DNA of 64,000 nt from Sphingomonadaceae bacterium (GTDB lineage Bacteria > Pseudomonadota > Alphaproteobacteria > Sphingomonadales > Sphingomonadaceae). Position 1 is the first letter of the stretch; each line of letters begins with the position of its first letter. Of this stretch, positions 1 through 10,526 are shown one piece after another. The stretch lies in assembly GCA_947477745.1 (NCBI GenBank), contig CANJUF010000004.1, positions 1 to 64,000 of the forward strand. Direction: 5' to 3'. The notes beneath the pieces were generated by a model, which was not told the DNA's origin, made no database searches, and saw only the letters and a program-made list of their open reading frames with translations. Made by a program: the position numbers and the translations under genes.

Positions 1-502
1 GCACGAAATACTTGAGTCCTGCCTCTGCCGAGCGCTCGTCGGGGCGAAGGAAGCTCGCCAGCACATAGGCGGCCAGCGAATTGAGCTCGAGCCCGATATA
101 GAGCGTGATGAGATCGGTGGCCGAAACCATCATGCTCATTCCGAGCGCGGCGAACAGGATCAGCACCGGATATTCGGCGCGCATCGCGCCGTACCGCTCG
201 AAGAACGGGGGCGCGATCAGTAGTGTCGCCGCCGCGGTTCCGTAAATCAACAGCTTGGCGAAACTGGCGAAGGCATCAGCGCGGAACTGGCCAAGGAAAG
301 CCGACGTGTCGGCTCCCGACACGCCGCTGCACACCGATGGTGCGACCATCACCGCGCAGACCGCCAGAGTCGCGACCGCTAACCAGGTTATCGGGCGCGA
401 AGACCGGTCGCCGGTCCATGCACCGGCAAGCAGCAGCACGAGGCCCGCCACCGAAAGCAGTGCTTCCGGTGCAACCAAATTGAGCGAAGCGGCGAAGTCC
501 AT
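1..502 (-). CDS. nuoN: NADH-quinone oxidoreductase subunit N (3' part outside window)
   Basis: Antiporter-like proton-pumping membrane subunit of complex I. Only the first ~167 codons are in the window, starting MDFAASLNLV; the gene runs off the left edge. The visible part holds hydrophobic helices and the conserved stretch LITLYIGLELNSLAAYVLAS, in which the Glu of LELNS matches the key glutamate of this family. The ATG at 502-500 overlaps the nuoM TGA by one base (TGATG), so it is translationally coupled as the last nuo gene. Confidence 0.95.
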   Translation of the reverse strand, partial: MDFAASLNLVAPEALLSVAGLVLLLAGAWTGDRSSRPITWLAVATLAVCAVMVAPSVCSGVSGADTSAFLGQFRADAFASFAKLLIYGTAAATLLIAPPFFERYGAMRAEYPVLILFAALGMSMMVSATDLITLYIGLELNSLAAYVLASFLRPDERSAEAGLKYFV

Positions 503-2037
503 CAGTGCGCTCCCCCGTGCGCGGCATTTGCTTGATGCGGCGCGGACTTAGGCTTGCCCATCTTCAGCCGCGAATCGCCTTCAGGCGCGGCGCGGGCGAT
601 GCGCGCGTCGAGCGCGGCGATGTCAGCCCGCATCGGCGCGAGGAAGCTTTCGGGATAGACGCCCATCCACAGCACCGCGAGCGCGAGCGGCACAACCATC
701 GCCAGTTCGCGCTTGTCGAGATCGGGCATGCGGGCCGCATCGGCGTTCTTCTGCACGCCGAAAGCGACCCGGGCGTAAAGGTAAAGCATATAGGCCGCGC
801 CCAGGATGATGCCTGTGGTGCAGACGAAAGCCGCCCAGGTCGAGACCTTGTAGATCCCGGCAAGACTAAGGAATTCCGCCACGAAACCGCTGGTTCCCGG
901 CAGGCCTATCGACGCCATGGTGAACAGCATGAAGAACAGCGCATAGTGCGGCATGTTGATCGAAAGCCCGCCGTAACGGTCGATCTCGCGGGTGTGCAAC
1001 CGGTCGTAGATGATCCCGACAGAAAGGAACAATGCCCCCGAGACGAGCCCGTGGCTGAGCATCATGATCATCGAACCTTCGAGCCCCTGCACGTTGAAGG
1101 CGAAAGCCCCGGCGGTGACGATGCCCATGTGCGCGACCGAGGAATAGGCGATCAGCTTTTTCATGTCGTGCTGCACCAGCGCAACCAGCGAGGTATAGAC
1201 CACCGCCACCATCGACAGCGCGAATATCAACCAGACGAATTGCGCAGAGGCCTCGGGGAACATCGGCAGCGAGAAGCGGATGAAACCGTAGCCCCCCATC
1301 TTGAGCAGCACGCCCGCCAGAATGATGGAGCCTGCGGTCGGCGCTTGGACGTGCGCGTCGGGAAGCCAGGTGTGGACCGGCCACATCGGCATCTTGACCG
1401 CGAAGCTGGCGAAGAACGCCAGCCAAAGCCATTTCTGCACGCCCGGATCGAAATCGTAGGCCATCAGCGTCGGAATGTCGGTGGTGCCCGCCTCGTTCGC
1501 CATCCACAGCATCGCGATCAGCATCAGCACCGAGCCGAGCAGCGTGTAGAGGAAGAATTTGTAAGCCGCATATATGCGGTTGTCGCCGCCCCAGATGCCG
1601 ATGATCAGGTACATCGGGATCAGCCCAGCTTCGAAGAAAATGTAGAACAGGAACAGGTCCTGCGCCGCGAAAACGCCGATCATCAGCGTTTCCATCAGCA
1701 GGAAGGCCGCCATGTATTCGCCGACGCGCTTCTCGATCGCCGCACTGGCGGCGATGCAGATAGGCATCAGGAACACCGACAGCACGATCAGCATCAGCGC
1801 GATGCCGTCGATGCCCAGCGCCCATGAAAAACCGGCAAACAGCTCGACCCGCTCGGTGAACTGCCACTGCAGCCCGCCAATGTCGAAATTGGCCCACAAC
1901 ACCGCGCCAAGCGCGAGATTGATGAGCGTGGCTGCAAGCGCGGTCATGCGTGCGGCCTTGGCGTCCATGTAAATGCAGGCCAGGGCCGCGACCAGCGGCA
2001 CAAGCAGCATCAGGCTGAGGATCGGAAAATTGCCCAT
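502..2037 (-). CDS. nuoM: NADH-quinone oxidoreductase subunit M
   Basis: Second large antiporter-like subunit of complex I, 511 residues, about 14 membrane helices, normal length. The family's charged residues are present: Glu136 in FYIFFEAGLIPMYL, Lys215 in FAVKMPMWPVHTWLPDAH and Lys246 in AGVLLKMGGYGFIRF, which form part of the proton path in the membrane arm. Starts with ATG four bases after nuoL ends and overlaps the nuoN start by one base. Confidence 0.97.
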   Translation of the reverse strand: MGNFPILSLMLLVPLVAALACIYMDAKAARMTALAATLINLALGAVLWANFDIGGLQWQFTERVELFAGFSWALGIDGIALMLIVLSVFLMPICIAASAAIEKRVGEYMAAFLLMETLMIGVFAAQDLFLFYIFFEAGLIPMYLIIGIWGGDNRIYAAYKFFLYTLLGSVLMLIAMLWMANEAGTTDIPTLMAYDFDPGVQKWLWLAFFASFAVKMPMWPVHTWLPDAHVQAPTAGSIILAGVLLKMGGYGFIRFSLPMFPEASAQFVWLIFALSMVAVVYTSLVALVQHDMKKLIAYSSVAHMGIVTAGAFAFNVQGLEGSMIMMLSHGLVSGALFLSVGIIYDRLHTREIDRYGGLSINMPHYALFFMLFTMASIGLPGTSGFVAEFLSLAGIYKVSTWAAFVCTTGIILGAAYMLYLYARVAFGVQKNADAARMPDLDKRELAMVVPLALAVLWMGVYPESFLAPMRADIAALDARIARAAPEGDSRLKMGKPKSAPHQANAAHGGAH

Positions 2038-2041
2038 CGTG

Positions 2042-4126
2042 TTATCCCGCGATCACCCAGCTTACCGCTCCGACCAGCCCGAGCAGCATGACCAGAGCGT
2101 AGGAATTGAGGTAGCCCGACTGGATCTTGCGCGCGTAGGTCGAGCCCTGCGCCACGGCCCATGCCGCGCCGTTCGGACCAAAGCGGTCGATGATGCCGAT
2201 ATCGCCGATTTTCCAGAACTGGCGGCCGATCCAGAAAGCGGGACGAACGAACACTACGTCGTACAGCTCGTCGAACATCCACTTGCGGTAGACGAAGCGG
2301 TAAACCGGGCCGAGCTGCTCGGCGACGGCGGCGGGGAAGCTGGTGTTGCGGATATAGCCGTACCAGGCGATCGTGAAGCCGAGCAGCATGACGATCGTTG
2401 CCGACAGTTTCACCAGCAGCGGCACCTCGTGCATCGCGTGGATCAAATGCTCGTTGTAGAAGATCGCGCCATTCCAGAACGCTTCGTTTTCGATGAAAGC
2501 GTGGTGGAACAGATATCCCGCGAACACAGCGCCCACGGCGAGCAGCCCGAGCGGAACCAGCATCGAAAGCGGGCTTTCGTGCGGGTGATAGCCGCCGGTG
2601 CCCTCGTGCGCGTCGGCGCCGTGCGCGTGCGCTACATCGTGGCCGGCGTCTTCCTGCGCCGGCGCGTTTTCCGCCTCGTTGCCGTGGCCATGCGTATCAT
2701 GCGCATCGTGCCCATGCGCGTCGTGCAGCGCGTGCTGGATATGTTCCGAGGCGGCCCAGCGAGGCTTGCCGAAGAAGGTCAGGAACACCAGCCGCCACGA
2801 ATAAAAGCTGGTCAGAAGCGCGGCGCCGACGCCCGCCCAGAAGGCGAAGCGGCCGGTCTCGCTGCCGCTGGCAAATGCCACCTCGAGGATCGCGTCCTTC
2901 GAATAGAAGCCCGCGAAGCCGAAAATGCCGAGAATGCCGACGCCGGTGATCGCCAGGGTGCCCGCGGTCATCACCCAGAAGGTGAACGGGATTTCCTTAC
3001 GCAGCGCGCCGTAATAGCGCATGTCCTGCTCGTGGTGCATGGCATGGATCACCGAGCCGGCGCCAAGGAACAGCAGCGCCTTGAAGAAGGCATGCGTGAA
3101 CAGGTGGAACATCGCCGCGCCGTATGCACCGACGCCGGCGGCGAAGAACATGTAGCCGAGCTGCGAGCAGGTCGAATAAGCGATCACTCGCTTGATATCC
3201 CACTGGGTCGTGCCGATGGTCGCCGCGAACAGGCAGGTTGCCGCCCCGATGAAAGTGACAAAGCCCATCGCGATCGGCGCGGTTTCGAACATCGGCGACA
3301 GGCGGCAGACCATGAACACGCCTGCGGTCACCATGGTGGCGGCGTGGATCAGCGCGGACACCGGCGTCGGGCCTTCCATCGCATCGGGCAGCCAGGTGTG
3401 CAGGCCGAGCTGCGCCGATTTGCCCATCGCGCCGATGAACAGCAGGATGCACAGCACGGTCATCGTATCGACCCGGTATCCCAGGAAGCCGATGCTCGAA
3501 CCGGCCATCGATGGCGCGGCGGCGAGGATTTCGGGGATCGAGACAGTGCCGAACACCAGGAAGGTGCCGAAAATGCCCAGCATGAAACCAAGGTCGCCGA
3601 CGCGGTTGACCACGAAGGCCTTGATCGCGGCGGCGCTTGCGCTGGGTTTCCGGAACCAGAAGCCGATCAGCAGGTAGCTTGCGAGGCCCACACCTTCCCA
3701 GCCAAAGAACATCTGCACCAGGTTGTCCGCCGTCACCAGCATCAGCATAGCGAAAGTGAAAAGCGAGAGGTATGCGAAGAACCGGGGCTGGTCCGGGTCT
3801 TCCTCCATGTAGCCCCACGAATAGAGGTGGACGAGCGCCGAAACGCTGGTGATCACCACCAGCATCACGGCGGTCAGCGCGTCGACGCGCAGCGCCCAGT
3901 CAAAGCTCATGTCGCCCGAAGTGACCCAGTGCAGAACCGGGACCACGGTGGCTTCCACGTCGCCGCCAAGGAAAGTCAGGAAGATCGGCCAGGACAGCGC
4001 GCAGGAGACGAACAGCGCGCCGGTGGTCAGCATCTTGACCACAGTGTTGCCGAGCGCGCGGTTGCCCAGCCCGCCGACAATCGCGGCCAGCAGCGGCAGG
4101 AAGACAATGGCGAGGATGGAGGTCAC
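2042..4126 (-). CDS. nuoL: NADH-quinone oxidoreductase subunit L
   Basis: Largest antiporter-like subunit of complex I, 694 residues, at the distal tip of the membrane arm. Glu144 ([13 protein letters not shown]) and Lys236 ([19 protein letters not shown]) are the conserved charged residues; His261 lies in [13 protein letters not shown]. The C-terminal part carries the long amphipathic helix and last membrane helices. Residues 462-516 form an unusual histidine-rich loop (14 His). The start is GTG at 4126, seven bases after nuoK ends; no better start is visible in frame. Confidence 0.97.
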   Translation of the reverse strand: MTSILAIVFLPLLAAIVGGLGNRALGNTVVKMLTTGALFVSCALSWPIFLTFLGGDVEATVVPVLHWVTSGDMSFDWALRVDALTAVMLVVITSVSALVHLYSWGYMEEDPDQPRFFAYLSLFTFAMLMLVTADNLVQMFFGWEGVGLASYLLIGFWFRKPSASAAAIKAFVVNRVGDLGFMLGIFGTFLVFGTVSIPEILAAAPSMAGSSIGFLGYRVDTMTVLCILLFIGAMGKSAQLGLHTWLPDAMEGPTPVSALIHAATMVTAGVFMVCRLSPMFETAPIAMGFVTFIGAATCLFAATIGTTQWDIKRVIAYSTCSQLGYMFFAAGVGAYGAAMFHLFTHAFFKALLFLGAGSVIHAMHHEQDMRYYGALRKEIPFTFWVMTAGTLAITGVGILGIFGFAGFYSKDAILEVAFASGSETGRFAFWAGVGAALLTSFYSWRLVFLTFFGKPRWAASEHIQHALHDAHGHDAHDTHGHGNEAENAPAQEDAGHDVAHAHGADAHEGTGGYHPHESPLSMLVPLGLLAVGAVFAGYLFHHAFIENEAFWNGAIFYNEHLIHAMHEVPLLVKLSATIVMLLGFTIAWYGYIRNTSFPAAVAEQLGPVYRFVYRKWMFDELYDVVFVRPAFWIGRQFWKIGDIGIIDRFGPNGAAWAVAQGSTYARKIQSGYLNSYALVMLLGLVGAVSWVIAG
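2579..2743 (-). other. histidine-rich loop within NuoL (residues 462-516)
   Basis: Segment of nuoL coding 14 histidines in 55 residues, in runs such as [14 protein letters not shown], mixed with Asp, Ala and Glu. It joins two membrane-helix blocks, so it is an extramembrane loop. Enlarged His-rich loops occur in some NuoL homologues; metal binding is an inference. Confidence 0.8.
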
Positions 4127-4133
4127 GAAGTGG

Positions 4134-4439
4134 TTATCCCTTCATCCGGTTGACATCGTCGACCGCGATAGTGCCCCGGCCGCGGAAATAGATGACGAGG
4201 ATGGCCAGCCCGATGGCTGCTTCACCCGCCGCCACGGTCAGCACGAACATGGCGAATATCTGGCCGGTCAGGTCACCGAGGAAGGCGCTGAAGGCGACGA
4301 GGTTGATGTTCACCGCCAGCAGGATCAGCTCGATTGCCATCAGGATGACGATCACGTTCTTGCGGTTGAGGAAGATGCCCAGCACGCCCAGCACGAACAG
4401 GACCGAGCTGACGACGAGGTAATGTTCGATACCGATCAC
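4134..4439 (-). CDS. nuoK: NADH-quinone oxidoreductase subunit K
   Basis: Small three-helix membrane subunit of complex I (MrpC-like), 101 residues. The two membrane glutamates needed for coupling are present as Glu37 ([10 protein letters not shown]) and Glu73 ([13 protein letters not shown]). The start is GTG at 4439, which overlaps the nuoJ stop as GTGA, so translation is coupled. Confidence 0.97.
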   Translation of the reverse strand: MIGIEHYLVVSSVLFVLGVLGIFLNRKNVIVILMAIELILLAVNINLVAFSAFLGDLTGQIFAMFVLTVAAGEAAIGLAILVIYFRGRGTIAVDDVNRMKG

Positions 4440-5053
4440 AGCTGCACCCCCTGCCCCACGTCGGGCCGCGTGTTGATCGTCGCCTCGCCGGGCCGGCGCG
4501 CGATCTGGTCGGCAATGTTCTGCGGGCGAACGCCGCTGCGCTGGCGGTGCGTGAGCACGATCGCGCCGATCATCGCGACCAGCAGGATGATGCCCGCCGC
4601 TTCGAACAGGAACAGGTAGCGGCTGTACAGCAGCGCGCCGATCGCTTCGATGTTGCTTGCGCCCGCAGGCGATGCGCCGCTGCCGTCGGCAGTGCCGAGC
4701 GAGGCCTTGCCCGCGCTATTGGCGACCACGCCGACAAACAGTTCGATCGCGAGGATCACCGCAATCAGCAGGCCCAGCGGCGCATTGCGAACGAAACCCG
4801 CGCGCAGTTCGGCGAAATCGATGTCGAGCATCATCACCACAAACAGGAACAGCACCGCGACCGCGCCGACATAGACGATCACCAGCAGCATCGCGATGAA
4901 CTCGGCGCCGAGCAGCACCATCAGCCCCGCTGCGTTGAAAAACGCGAGGATCAGCCACAGCACCGAATGCACCGGATTGCGCGCCATGATGACAAGGACC
5001 GCGCTGGCCAGCGTCACGAAGGCGAACAGGTAAAAGGCTATAACGTGGATCAT
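4436..5053 (-). CDS. nuoJ: NADH-quinone oxidoreductase subunit J
   Basis: Five-helix membrane subunit of complex I, 205 residues. The conserved third helix [20 protein letters not shown] with the nearby [11 protein letters not shown] is visible; this helix contains the pi-bulge linked to the active/deactive transition. ATG start at 5053, with an 18-base gap to the nuoI stop, one of the few non-overlapping junctions here. Confidence 0.96.
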   Translation of the reverse strand: MIHVIAFYLFAFVTLASAVLVIMARNPVHSVLWLILAFFNAAGLMVLLGAEFIAMLLVIVYVGAVAVLFLFVVMMLDIDFAELRAGFVRNAPLGLLIAVILAIELFVGVVANSAGKASLGTADGSGASPAGASNIEAIGALLYSRYLFLFEAAGIILLVAMIGAIVLTHRQRSGVRPQNIADQIARRPGEATINTRPDVGQGVQL

Positions 5054-5071
5054 CGTTCCCCCCGCGCGCCC

Positions 5072-5557
5072 CTATCGATACGGCGCATCGGCTTCAAGGT
5101 TCGCGGCGATCGCCCGCTCCCACTTGTCCCCGTTCGCGAGCAGCTTTGCCTTGTCGTAGAGCAATTCCTCGCGCGTTTCGGTCGCATATTCGAAGTTCGG
5201 CCCTTCGACGATGGCATCGACCGGGCAGGCTTCCTGGCAGAAGCCGCAGTAGATACATTTGGTCATGTCGATGTCGTAGCGCGTGGTGCGGCGGCTGCCA
5301 TCCTCGCGCGGCTGCGCCTCGATGGTGATCGCCTGCGCCGGGCACACCGCTTCGCACAGCTTGCAGGCGATGCAGCGTTCCTCGCCGTTGGGATAACGGC
5401 GCAGCGCATGTTCACCGCGAAACCGGGGCGACAGCGGGTTCTTCTCGAACGGATAGTTGATCGTTGCCTTGGGCGCGAAAAAGTATTTCAGGGTCAGCCA
5501 GTGCGCCTTGAGAAACTCCCACAGCGTGAAAGCCTTGATGAGCTGCGCGACACTCAT
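5072..5557 (-). CDS. nuoI: NADH-quinone oxidoreductase subunit I
   Basis: Peripheral-arm ferredoxin-like subunit of complex I, 161 residues, carrying clusters N6a and N6b. Two complete 4Fe-4S motifs are visible: Cys62, 65, 68, 72 ([12 protein letters not shown]) and Cys101, 104, 107, 111 ([12 protein letters not shown]). The N-terminal ~40 residues form the amphipathic membrane-contact part. ATG at 5557 overlaps the nuoH stop by four bases (ATGA). Confidence 0.97.
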   Translation of the reverse strand: MSVAQLIKAFTLWEFLKAHWLTLKYFFAPKATINYPFEKNPLSPRFRGEHALRRYPNGEERCIACKLCEAVCPAQAITIEAQPREDGSRRTTRYDIDMTKCIYCGFCQEACPVDAIVEGPNFEYATETREELLYDKAKLLANGDKWERAIAANLEADAPYR

Positions 5558-6600
5558 GCGGAATACCTCGTCAGCATCAGATAGCCCGAGACGAGCACGA
5601 CAAAGCCCAGCGAAACCGGCAGGAACACCTTCCAGCCCAGCCGCATGAGCTGGTCATAGCGGTAGCGCGGCACGGTCGCTTTCACCCAGGAGAACACGAA
5701 GAAGAAGAACGCGATCTTGGCGAACAGCCAGATCCATCCAGGGATCCAGTAAAGCGGCGCCCAGTCGACCGGCGGCAGCCAGCCGCCGAAGAACAGCGTC
5801 GCGTTGAGCGCGCACATCAAGAGCACATTGGCATATTCGCCCAGCCAGTAGAGCGCGAAGCTCATGCTCGAATATTCGGTCTGGTATCCGGCGACGAGTT
5901 CGCTCTCCGCCTCGGTGAGGTCGAAGGGCGCGCGCGCGGTTTCTGCCATTGAGGAGATCAGGAACATCACCCACATCGGGAACAGCAGCAGGTTGAAGGC
6001 AAAGCCGTTGAGGAACCCGAGGCCGTGGCCCTTCTGCGCCAAAACGATGTCATTCAGGTTGAACGTCCCGGCCCACAGCACCACGCAGATCAGGATGAAG
6101 CCGATCGAGACTTCGTAGCTTATCATCTGCGCCGAAGCGCGCATCGCACTGAAAAACGGGTATTTCGAGTTCGATGACCAGCCTGCGATCACCACGCCGT
6201 AAACGCCAAGCGACGAGATCGCCAGGATATACAGCAGGCCCACGTTGATGTCTGCCAGCACCGCGCCCGAATTGAACGGGATCACCGCCCAGGCCATCAG
6301 CGCGACGGTGAAGGTGATGATCGGCGCGATCAGGAACAGGCCCTTGTTCGAGGCAGAGGGGATGATGGTTTCCTGCAGGAACACCTTCAATCCATCCGCG
6401 AACGATTGCAGCAGGCCGAACGGCCCGACCACGTTCGGCCCGCGCCGCAGCGCCATGGCCGCCCAGATCTTGCGGTCGAAATAGATCGCCATGGCAACGG
6501 CAAGCATCACCGGCAGGGCGATCAGCAGGATCCCTGCGATGGTCGCCACGCCCCATGCCCAGTCATGGTTCATGCCGAGGGACTGGAAGAACGCGGTCAT
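5554..6600 (-). CDS. nuoH: NADH-quinone oxidoreductase subunit H
   Basis: Membrane subunit at the joint of the two arms of complex I, forming part of the quinone chamber; 348 residues with about eight helices. Recognisable stretches are [20 protein letters not shown], the loop [21 protein letters not shown] that contacts the quinone site, and [21 protein letters not shown] start at ATG 6600 ([10 protein letters not shown]), which overlaps the nuoG stop by four bases; a longer in-frame reading would lie inside nuoG and is not family-like. Confidence 0.96.
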   Translation of the reverse strand: MTAFFQSLGMNHDWAWGVATIAGILLIALPVMLAVAMAIYFDRKIWAAMALRRGPNVVGPFGLLQSFADGLKVFLQETIIPSASNKGLFLIAPIITFTVALMAWAVIPFNSGAVLADINVGLLYILAISSLGVYGVVIAGWSSNSKYPFFSAMRASAQMISYEVSIGFILICVVLWAGTFNLNDIVLAQKGHGLGFLNGFAFNLLLFPMWVMFLISSMAETARAPFDLTEAESELVAGYQTEYSSMSFALYWLGEYANVLLMCALNATLFFGGWLPPVDWAPLYWIPGWIWLFAKIAFFFFVFSWVKATVPRYRYDQLMRLGWKVFLPVSLGFVVLVSGYLMLTRYSA

Positions 6601-8615
6601 TCCGCCGCCTCCGCATAGTCTTCGCCGTGAAGCAGTTCGGCCGAGCAGCGTTGCAAGGTCGGGCTGGCACGGCAAATCGCGTTGGTAAGGTAGAAATCCT
6701 TGACCGGCATGCCGATCTCGCCCGCCGCCGAGCCGCCTCCCGCAGGAAGCGCCGAGCCATAGTCAGCCAAGCCTTCGACGCCCAAGGCAGGCACTGCCGC
6801 GACCATTGCCGCGCGCAGCTCCTCGAAGCTGTCGAAACCGACCTTCACGCCAAGGCTGTCCGCCAATGCACGAAGGATCGTCCAGTCCTCGCGTGCGTCG
6901 CCCGGCGCGAACACCGCCTTGTCGGCGAACTGCACGCGGCCTTCGGTGTTGACGTAGGTTCCCTTCTTCTCGGTCCATGCCGAGCCCGGCAGGATCACGT
7001 CCGCGGCATGGGCGCCGGCGTCGCCGTGGTGGCCGATGTAGACCTTGAGGCTCTCAGCGAACGGGCCGTAGTCCATCTCGTCCGCTGCAAGCGAGATCAG
7101 CACCTTGGGCTTGGCGGCGGCGATATCGGCCATGCCGCCCTTCTGTGCGAAGCCGAGCATCAGGCCGCCCATGCGCGCGGCGGCAAGGTGAAGAGCGTTG
7201 AAGCCGTTCCAGGCGCTTCCGTCATCCAGCGTCCGCACTAGATTGAATTGCGAAGCCAGCGCCAGCGCAGGCGGGATAGCGCCCTTGGCAATCGCGCCGC
7301 CGCCAACGATGATCGCAGGCTTTTGCGCCGCCTTCAGCGCATTGGAAGCCTCTGAAGGCAGATTGCCGAGCAGCGACAGGTCGTTGCCGAGGAACTTTCC
7401 GCCAAATGTGGTCTCCCACTCCGGCCCGATCAGGAACACCTTGGCCCCGCGCCGCACCGCCTTGCGCAGCCGCACGTTGATCAGCGGCGCTTCGGTACGC
7501 AGGTTCGAGCCGACGATAATGATTGCGTCTGCTTCCTCGATCCCGGCGAAAGTCGAATTGAAATTGACCGCGGCAAGGCTCGACGTGTCGTAGTCCATGC
7601 CGGTCTGCCGGCCTTCGAGCAGGCTCGATCCCAGCGCGCCGAGAAGCGACATGGCCGCGAACATGGTCTCGCAGTCGCTCTGATCACCCGCAACGGCGGC
7701 AATCGACTTGCCCGGAGCGGCCTTGGCAATCGCAGCGAAAGCCTCTTCCCAGCTCGCGGCGACCAGCTTGCCCTTCTTGCGCAGCCACGGCCGGTCAAGA
7801 CGGCGATGGGTAAGCCCCTCGCACATGTAGCGCGCCTTGTCGGAGATCCACTCTTCGTTGACGTCGTCATTGATGCGCGGCAGCACGCGCAGCACTTCAC
7901 GGCCCCGGCTGTCGACCCGGATATTCGCGCCGCAGGCGTCCGAAACGTCGATCGAAAGCGTTTTCTTCAGCTCCCACGGACGCGCCTCGAAGGCATAGGG
8001 GCGCGAAGTCAGCGCGCCCACCGGGCACAGGTCGATGACATTGGCGCTCATCTCGTGGCGCGCGGCCTTTTCGAGATAGGTCGTGATCTGCATATCCTCG
8101 CCGCGGCCCAGCGCGCCGATCTCGTCGACGCCGGCGATCTCCTCGGAAAAGCGCACGCAGCGGGTGCAATGGATGCAGCGGGTCATCACTGTCTTGATCA
8201 GCGGACCCATGTATTTCTCGGTGACGGCGCGCTTGTTCTCGTCATAGCGCGTTGCGCCGCGCCCATAGGCGACTGACTGGTCCTGCAGGTCGCACTCGCC
8301 GCCCTGATCGCAGATCGGACAATCGAGCGGGTGGTTGATGAGGAGGAACTCCATCACCCCTTCGCGCGCGGTCTTCACCATCGGCGAATCGGTCTTGATA
8401 ATCTGGCCTTCGGCTGCGGGCAGCGCGCAGCTTGCCTGCGGCTTGGGTGGCCCCGGTGCGACTTCGACGAGGCACATCCGGCAGTTACCGGCGATGCTTA
8501 AACGCTCGTGGTAACAGAAGCGCGGCACTTCCTTACCCGCAAGCTCGCAGGCCTGCAGCACCGTCGCCCCAGCGGGGACTTCGATCTCGATGCCGTCTAC
8601 GGTGAGTTTAGGCAT
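6597..8615 (-). CDS. nuoG: NADH-quinone oxidoreductase subunit G
   Basis: Largest peripheral-arm subunit of complex I, 672 residues, with an N-terminal ferredoxin domain and a molybdopterin-oxidoreductase-like body. Cys34, 45, 48 and 63 ligate the 2Fe-2S cluster; next come the His/Cys3 motif [14 protein letters not shown] (cluster N5) and [10 protein letters not shown] with a later CPVGAL (cluster N4). I choose ATG 8615 (MPKLTVDG), which has GAGG five bases upstream; an upstream in-frame TTG at 8630 is possible. It overlaps the end of the inserted 95-residue gene by eight bases. Confidence 0.96.
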   Translation of the reverse strand: MPKLTVDGIEIEVPAGATVLQACELAGKEVPRFCYHERLSIAGNCRMCLVEVAPGPPKPQASCALPAAEGQIIKTDSPMVKTAREGVMEFLLINHPLDCPICDQGGECDLQDQSVAYGRGATRYDENKRAVTEKYMGPLIKTVMTRCIHCTRCVRFSEEIAGVDEIGALGRGEDMQITTYLEKAARHEMSANVIDLCPVGALTSRPYAFEARPWELKKTLSIDVSDACGANIRVDSRGREVLRVLPRINDDVNEEWISDKARYMCEGLTHRRLDRPWLRKKGKLVAASWEEAFAAIAKAAPGKSIAAVAGDQSDCETMFAAMSLLGALGSSLLEGRQTGMDYDTSSLAAVNFNSTFAGIEEADAIIIVGSNLRTEAPLINVRLRKAVRRGAKVFLIGPEWETTFGGKFLGNDLSLLGNLPSEASNALKAAQKPAIIVGGGAIAKGAIPPALALASQFNLVRTLDDGSAWNGFNALHLAAARMGGLMLGFAQKGGMADIAAAKPKVLISLAADEMDYGPFAESLKVYIGHHGDAGAHAADVILPGSAWTEKKGTYVNTEGRVQFADKAVFAPGDAREDWTILRALADSLGVKVGFDSFEELRAAMVAAVPALGVEGLADYGSALPAGGGSAAGEIGMPVKDFYLTNAICRASPTLQRCSAELLHGEDYAEAAE

Positions 8616-8895
8616 TATTGCCTCGCTCAATTGAAATGTGCTGAGCCGAAATCAGATTCTGTTGGCCTGTGAGGTCGCCCTTCATCCAGAGAGCAAACCC
8701 TCGCTCAACCAGCTCGGCTGCTTCTTCAAGAGTTGAAACTTCCACGCGGTTGGCTTTCAAATGCTTCTGGCCACCAAACTGAGGATCACCGAGAAGGTAC
8801 TTGCCGTTAGAGTTCTGCAAAATGCGATACTTCTCGATTTGGCCAGCGAAAGGACCATCGTCGTGAACTCGGTTGCGGTTGAAGCTAATATTCAC
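8608..8895 (-). CDS. hypothetical protein (95 aa) inserted between nuoF and nuoG
   Basis: Soluble protein of 95 residues that I do not recognise. It has no membrane helix or signal peptide, is mixed in charge, and contains a predicted helix [20 protein letters not shown]. It is fused into the operon by its ends: its ATG overlaps the nuoF stop (ATGA at 8895-8892) and its 3' end overlaps the nuoG start. Base composition is clearly lower in GC than nuoF and nuoG, and codon use differs, suggesting later arrival. Not a known complex I subunit; an accessory role is inference only. Confidence 0.8.
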   Translation of the reverse strand: MNISFNRNRVHDDGPFAGQIEKYRILQNSNGKYLLGDPQFGGQKHLKANRVEVSTLEEAAELVERGFALWMKGDLTGQQNLISAQHISIERGNNA

Positions 8896-10199
8896 TCCGC
8901 CGCCTCCTGCATCGCGCCAGAACGCTCGGCAATCCGCCGCTCAAGCTCGGAGCGGAAGTGCCGGATCAGGCCCTGGATCGGCCATGCCGCCGCATCGCCC
9001 AGCGCGCAGATGGTATGCCCCTCGACCTGCTTGGTGACCTGCTGGAGCATGTCGATCTCGGACACGTCGGCGTCGCCTTCGCGCAGCCGCTCCATCACCC
9101 GCCACATCCAGCCGGTGCCTTCGCGGCAGGGGGTGCACTGGCCGCAGCTCTCATGCTTGTAGAAGTACGACAGGCGCGCGATCGCGCGCACGATGTCGGT
9201 CGACTTGTCCATGACGATGACGGCGGCGGTGCCGAGGCCAGAGCCTTGTTCCTTGCAGCCGTCGAAATCCATCGGCATGTCGGGGCACATGTGGCCCGGC
9301 ACCAAGGGCACCGATGAGCCGCCGGGTATCACGGCAAGCAGGTTGTCCCAGCCGCCGCGAATGCCGCCCGCGTGCTTTTCGATCAACTCGCGGAAGGGAA
9401 TGCTCATCGCTTCCTCGACCACGCAGGGCGTGTTCACGTGGCCAGAGATCTGGAACAGCTTGGTGCCATGGTTGTTCTCGCGCCCGAAGCTGGTGAACCA
9501 GCCTGCGCCGCGCCGCAAGATCGTGGGAGACACCGCGATGGACTCGACGTTGTTGACTGTGGTCGGGCAGCCATAGAGCCCCGCGCCTGCCGGGAACGGC
9601 GGCTTGAGGCGGGGCTGGCCCTTCTTGCCCTCGAGGCTTTCGATCATCGCGGTTTCCTCGCCGCAGATGTAGGCCCCGGCGCCGCGGTGGACGAACACGT
9701 CGAAATCGTAGCCCGATCCGCAGGCGTTCCTGCCGATGAGGCCAGCGTCATAGGCCTCGGCGACGGCGGAAAACAGCGTTTCGGCCTCGCGGATATATTC
9801 GCCGCGAATGTAGATGTAGGCCGCGCGCGCACCCATCGCGAACCCGGCGACCAGCGCGCCTTCGATCAGCTTGTGCGGATCGTGGCGGATGATTTCGCGG
9901 TCCTTGCAGCTTCCCGGCTCGCTCTCGTCGGCATTGATTACGAGGAAGCTTGGCCGCGGATTGCCGTCCGGCCCTTTCGGCGATTCCTTGGGCATGAACG
10001 ACCATTTGAGCCCGGTGGGAAAGCCTGCCCCGCCCCTGCCCCGCAGGCCCGATGCCTTGATTTCCTCGATGATCGCGTCGCGGCCTTTTTCGAGCAGTGC
10101 CTTGGTATTGTCCCAGTCACCCCGCGCGCGGGCGGCGGCGAGGTTCCACGACTGATAGCCATAGAGGTTGGTGAAGATCCGGTCCTTATCGGCGAGCAT
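8892..10199 (-). CDS. nuoF: NADH-quinone oxidoreductase subunit F
   Basis: NADH-binding, FMN-containing subunit of complex I, 435 residues. The FMN/NADH glycine-rich motif [13 protein letters not shown], the [18 protein letters not shown] loop and the 4Fe-4S ligands [11 protein letters not shown] plus the later Cys of TICALGDAA (cluster N3) are all present. I choose ATG 10199 because GGAG lies six bases upstream; an ATG at 10205 would abut that site. The start lies inside the end of a small upstream membrane gene, so translation is probably coupled. Confidence 0.97.
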   Translation of the reverse strand: MLADKDRIFTNLYGYQSWNLAAARARGDWDNTKALLEKGRDAIIEEIKASGLRGRGGAGFPTGLKWSFMPKESPKGPDGNPRPSFLVINADESEPGSCKDREIIRHDPHKLIEGALVAGFAMGARAAYIYIRGEYIREAETLFSAVAEAYDAGLIGRNACGSGYDFDVFVHRGAGAYICGEETAMIESLEGKKGQPRLKPPFPAGAGLYGCPTTVNNVESIAVSPTILRRGAGWFTSFGRENNHGTKLFQISGHVNTPCVVEEAMSIPFRELIEKHAGGIRGGWDNLLAVIPGGSSVPLVPGHMCPDMPMDFDGCKEQGSGLGTAAVIVMDKSTDIVRAIARLSYFYKHESCGQCTPCREGTGWMWRVMERLREGDADVSEIDMLQQVTKQVEGHTICALGDAAAWPIQGLIRHFRSELERRIAERSGAMQEAAE

Positions 10200-10362
10200 C
10201 GTCATCTCCGTCGCCGATCGCCTGGCTCATGCCGAGGAAATAGAGCACCAGCGCGCCGCCGCCGAACGGCAGTGCCCACAGCATTTGCCGCGTGAACAGC
10301 AGCAGCACCGCCACGATCAGGAGGAACGCGGTGCCCAGGAAATAGGGGTTGAAGCCGCTCAT
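10186..10362 (-). CDS. small membrane protein (58 aa) between nuoE and nuoF
   Basis: Unrecognised 58-residue protein starting [20 protein letters not shown], with two closely spaced hydrophobic helices (about residues 8-24 and 28-44) and a charged C-terminal tail DGDDDARR. Its ATG overlaps the stop of the preceding tiny gene (ATGA at 10362-10359), and its 3' end overlaps the nuoF start. The tight overlaps and clean hydrophobic pattern argue that it is expressed. Confidence 0.65.
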   Translation of the reverse strand: MSGFNPYFLGTAFLLIVAVLLLFTRQMLWALPFGGGALVLYFLGMSQAIGDGDDDARR

Positions 10363-10526
10363 CCGTTGCCCCCGCGATTGCCATTCTTGATGCGCATGTC
10401 GGCCAGGCCATAGGCCATCAGGCCAAGCCCGAGCGCCACGGCCATCGGCAGCAGGCCGTAGCCGACGTAATGGCCCATCAAGAGGCCGACCAACAGCGCG
10501 ACGACGATCCCGGCGACAAACTGCAT
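10359..10526 (-). CDS. small membrane protein (55 aa) between nuoE and nuoF
   Basis: Unrecognised 55-residue protein starting MQFVAGIVVALLVGLLMGHY. Residues 3-17 and 25-42 are hydrophobic, giving a helical hairpin, followed by a basic/Asn/Gly tail ([12 protein letters not shown]). Its ATG overlaps the nuoE TAA by one base (TAATG) and its TGA overlaps the next start by four. With its 58-residue neighbour it forms a pair of two-helix miniproteins within the complex I operon. Confidence 0.65.
   Translation of the reverse strand: MQFVAGIVVALLVGLLMGHYVGYGLLPMAVALGLGLMAYGLADMRIKNGNRGGNG

Noticed and set aside
1973..4153. A 726-codon open frame on the plus strand opposite nuoL
   Set aside because: It is a shadow of nuoL created by high GC and strong third-position bias; the peptide is His/Arg/Gln-rich without any domain.
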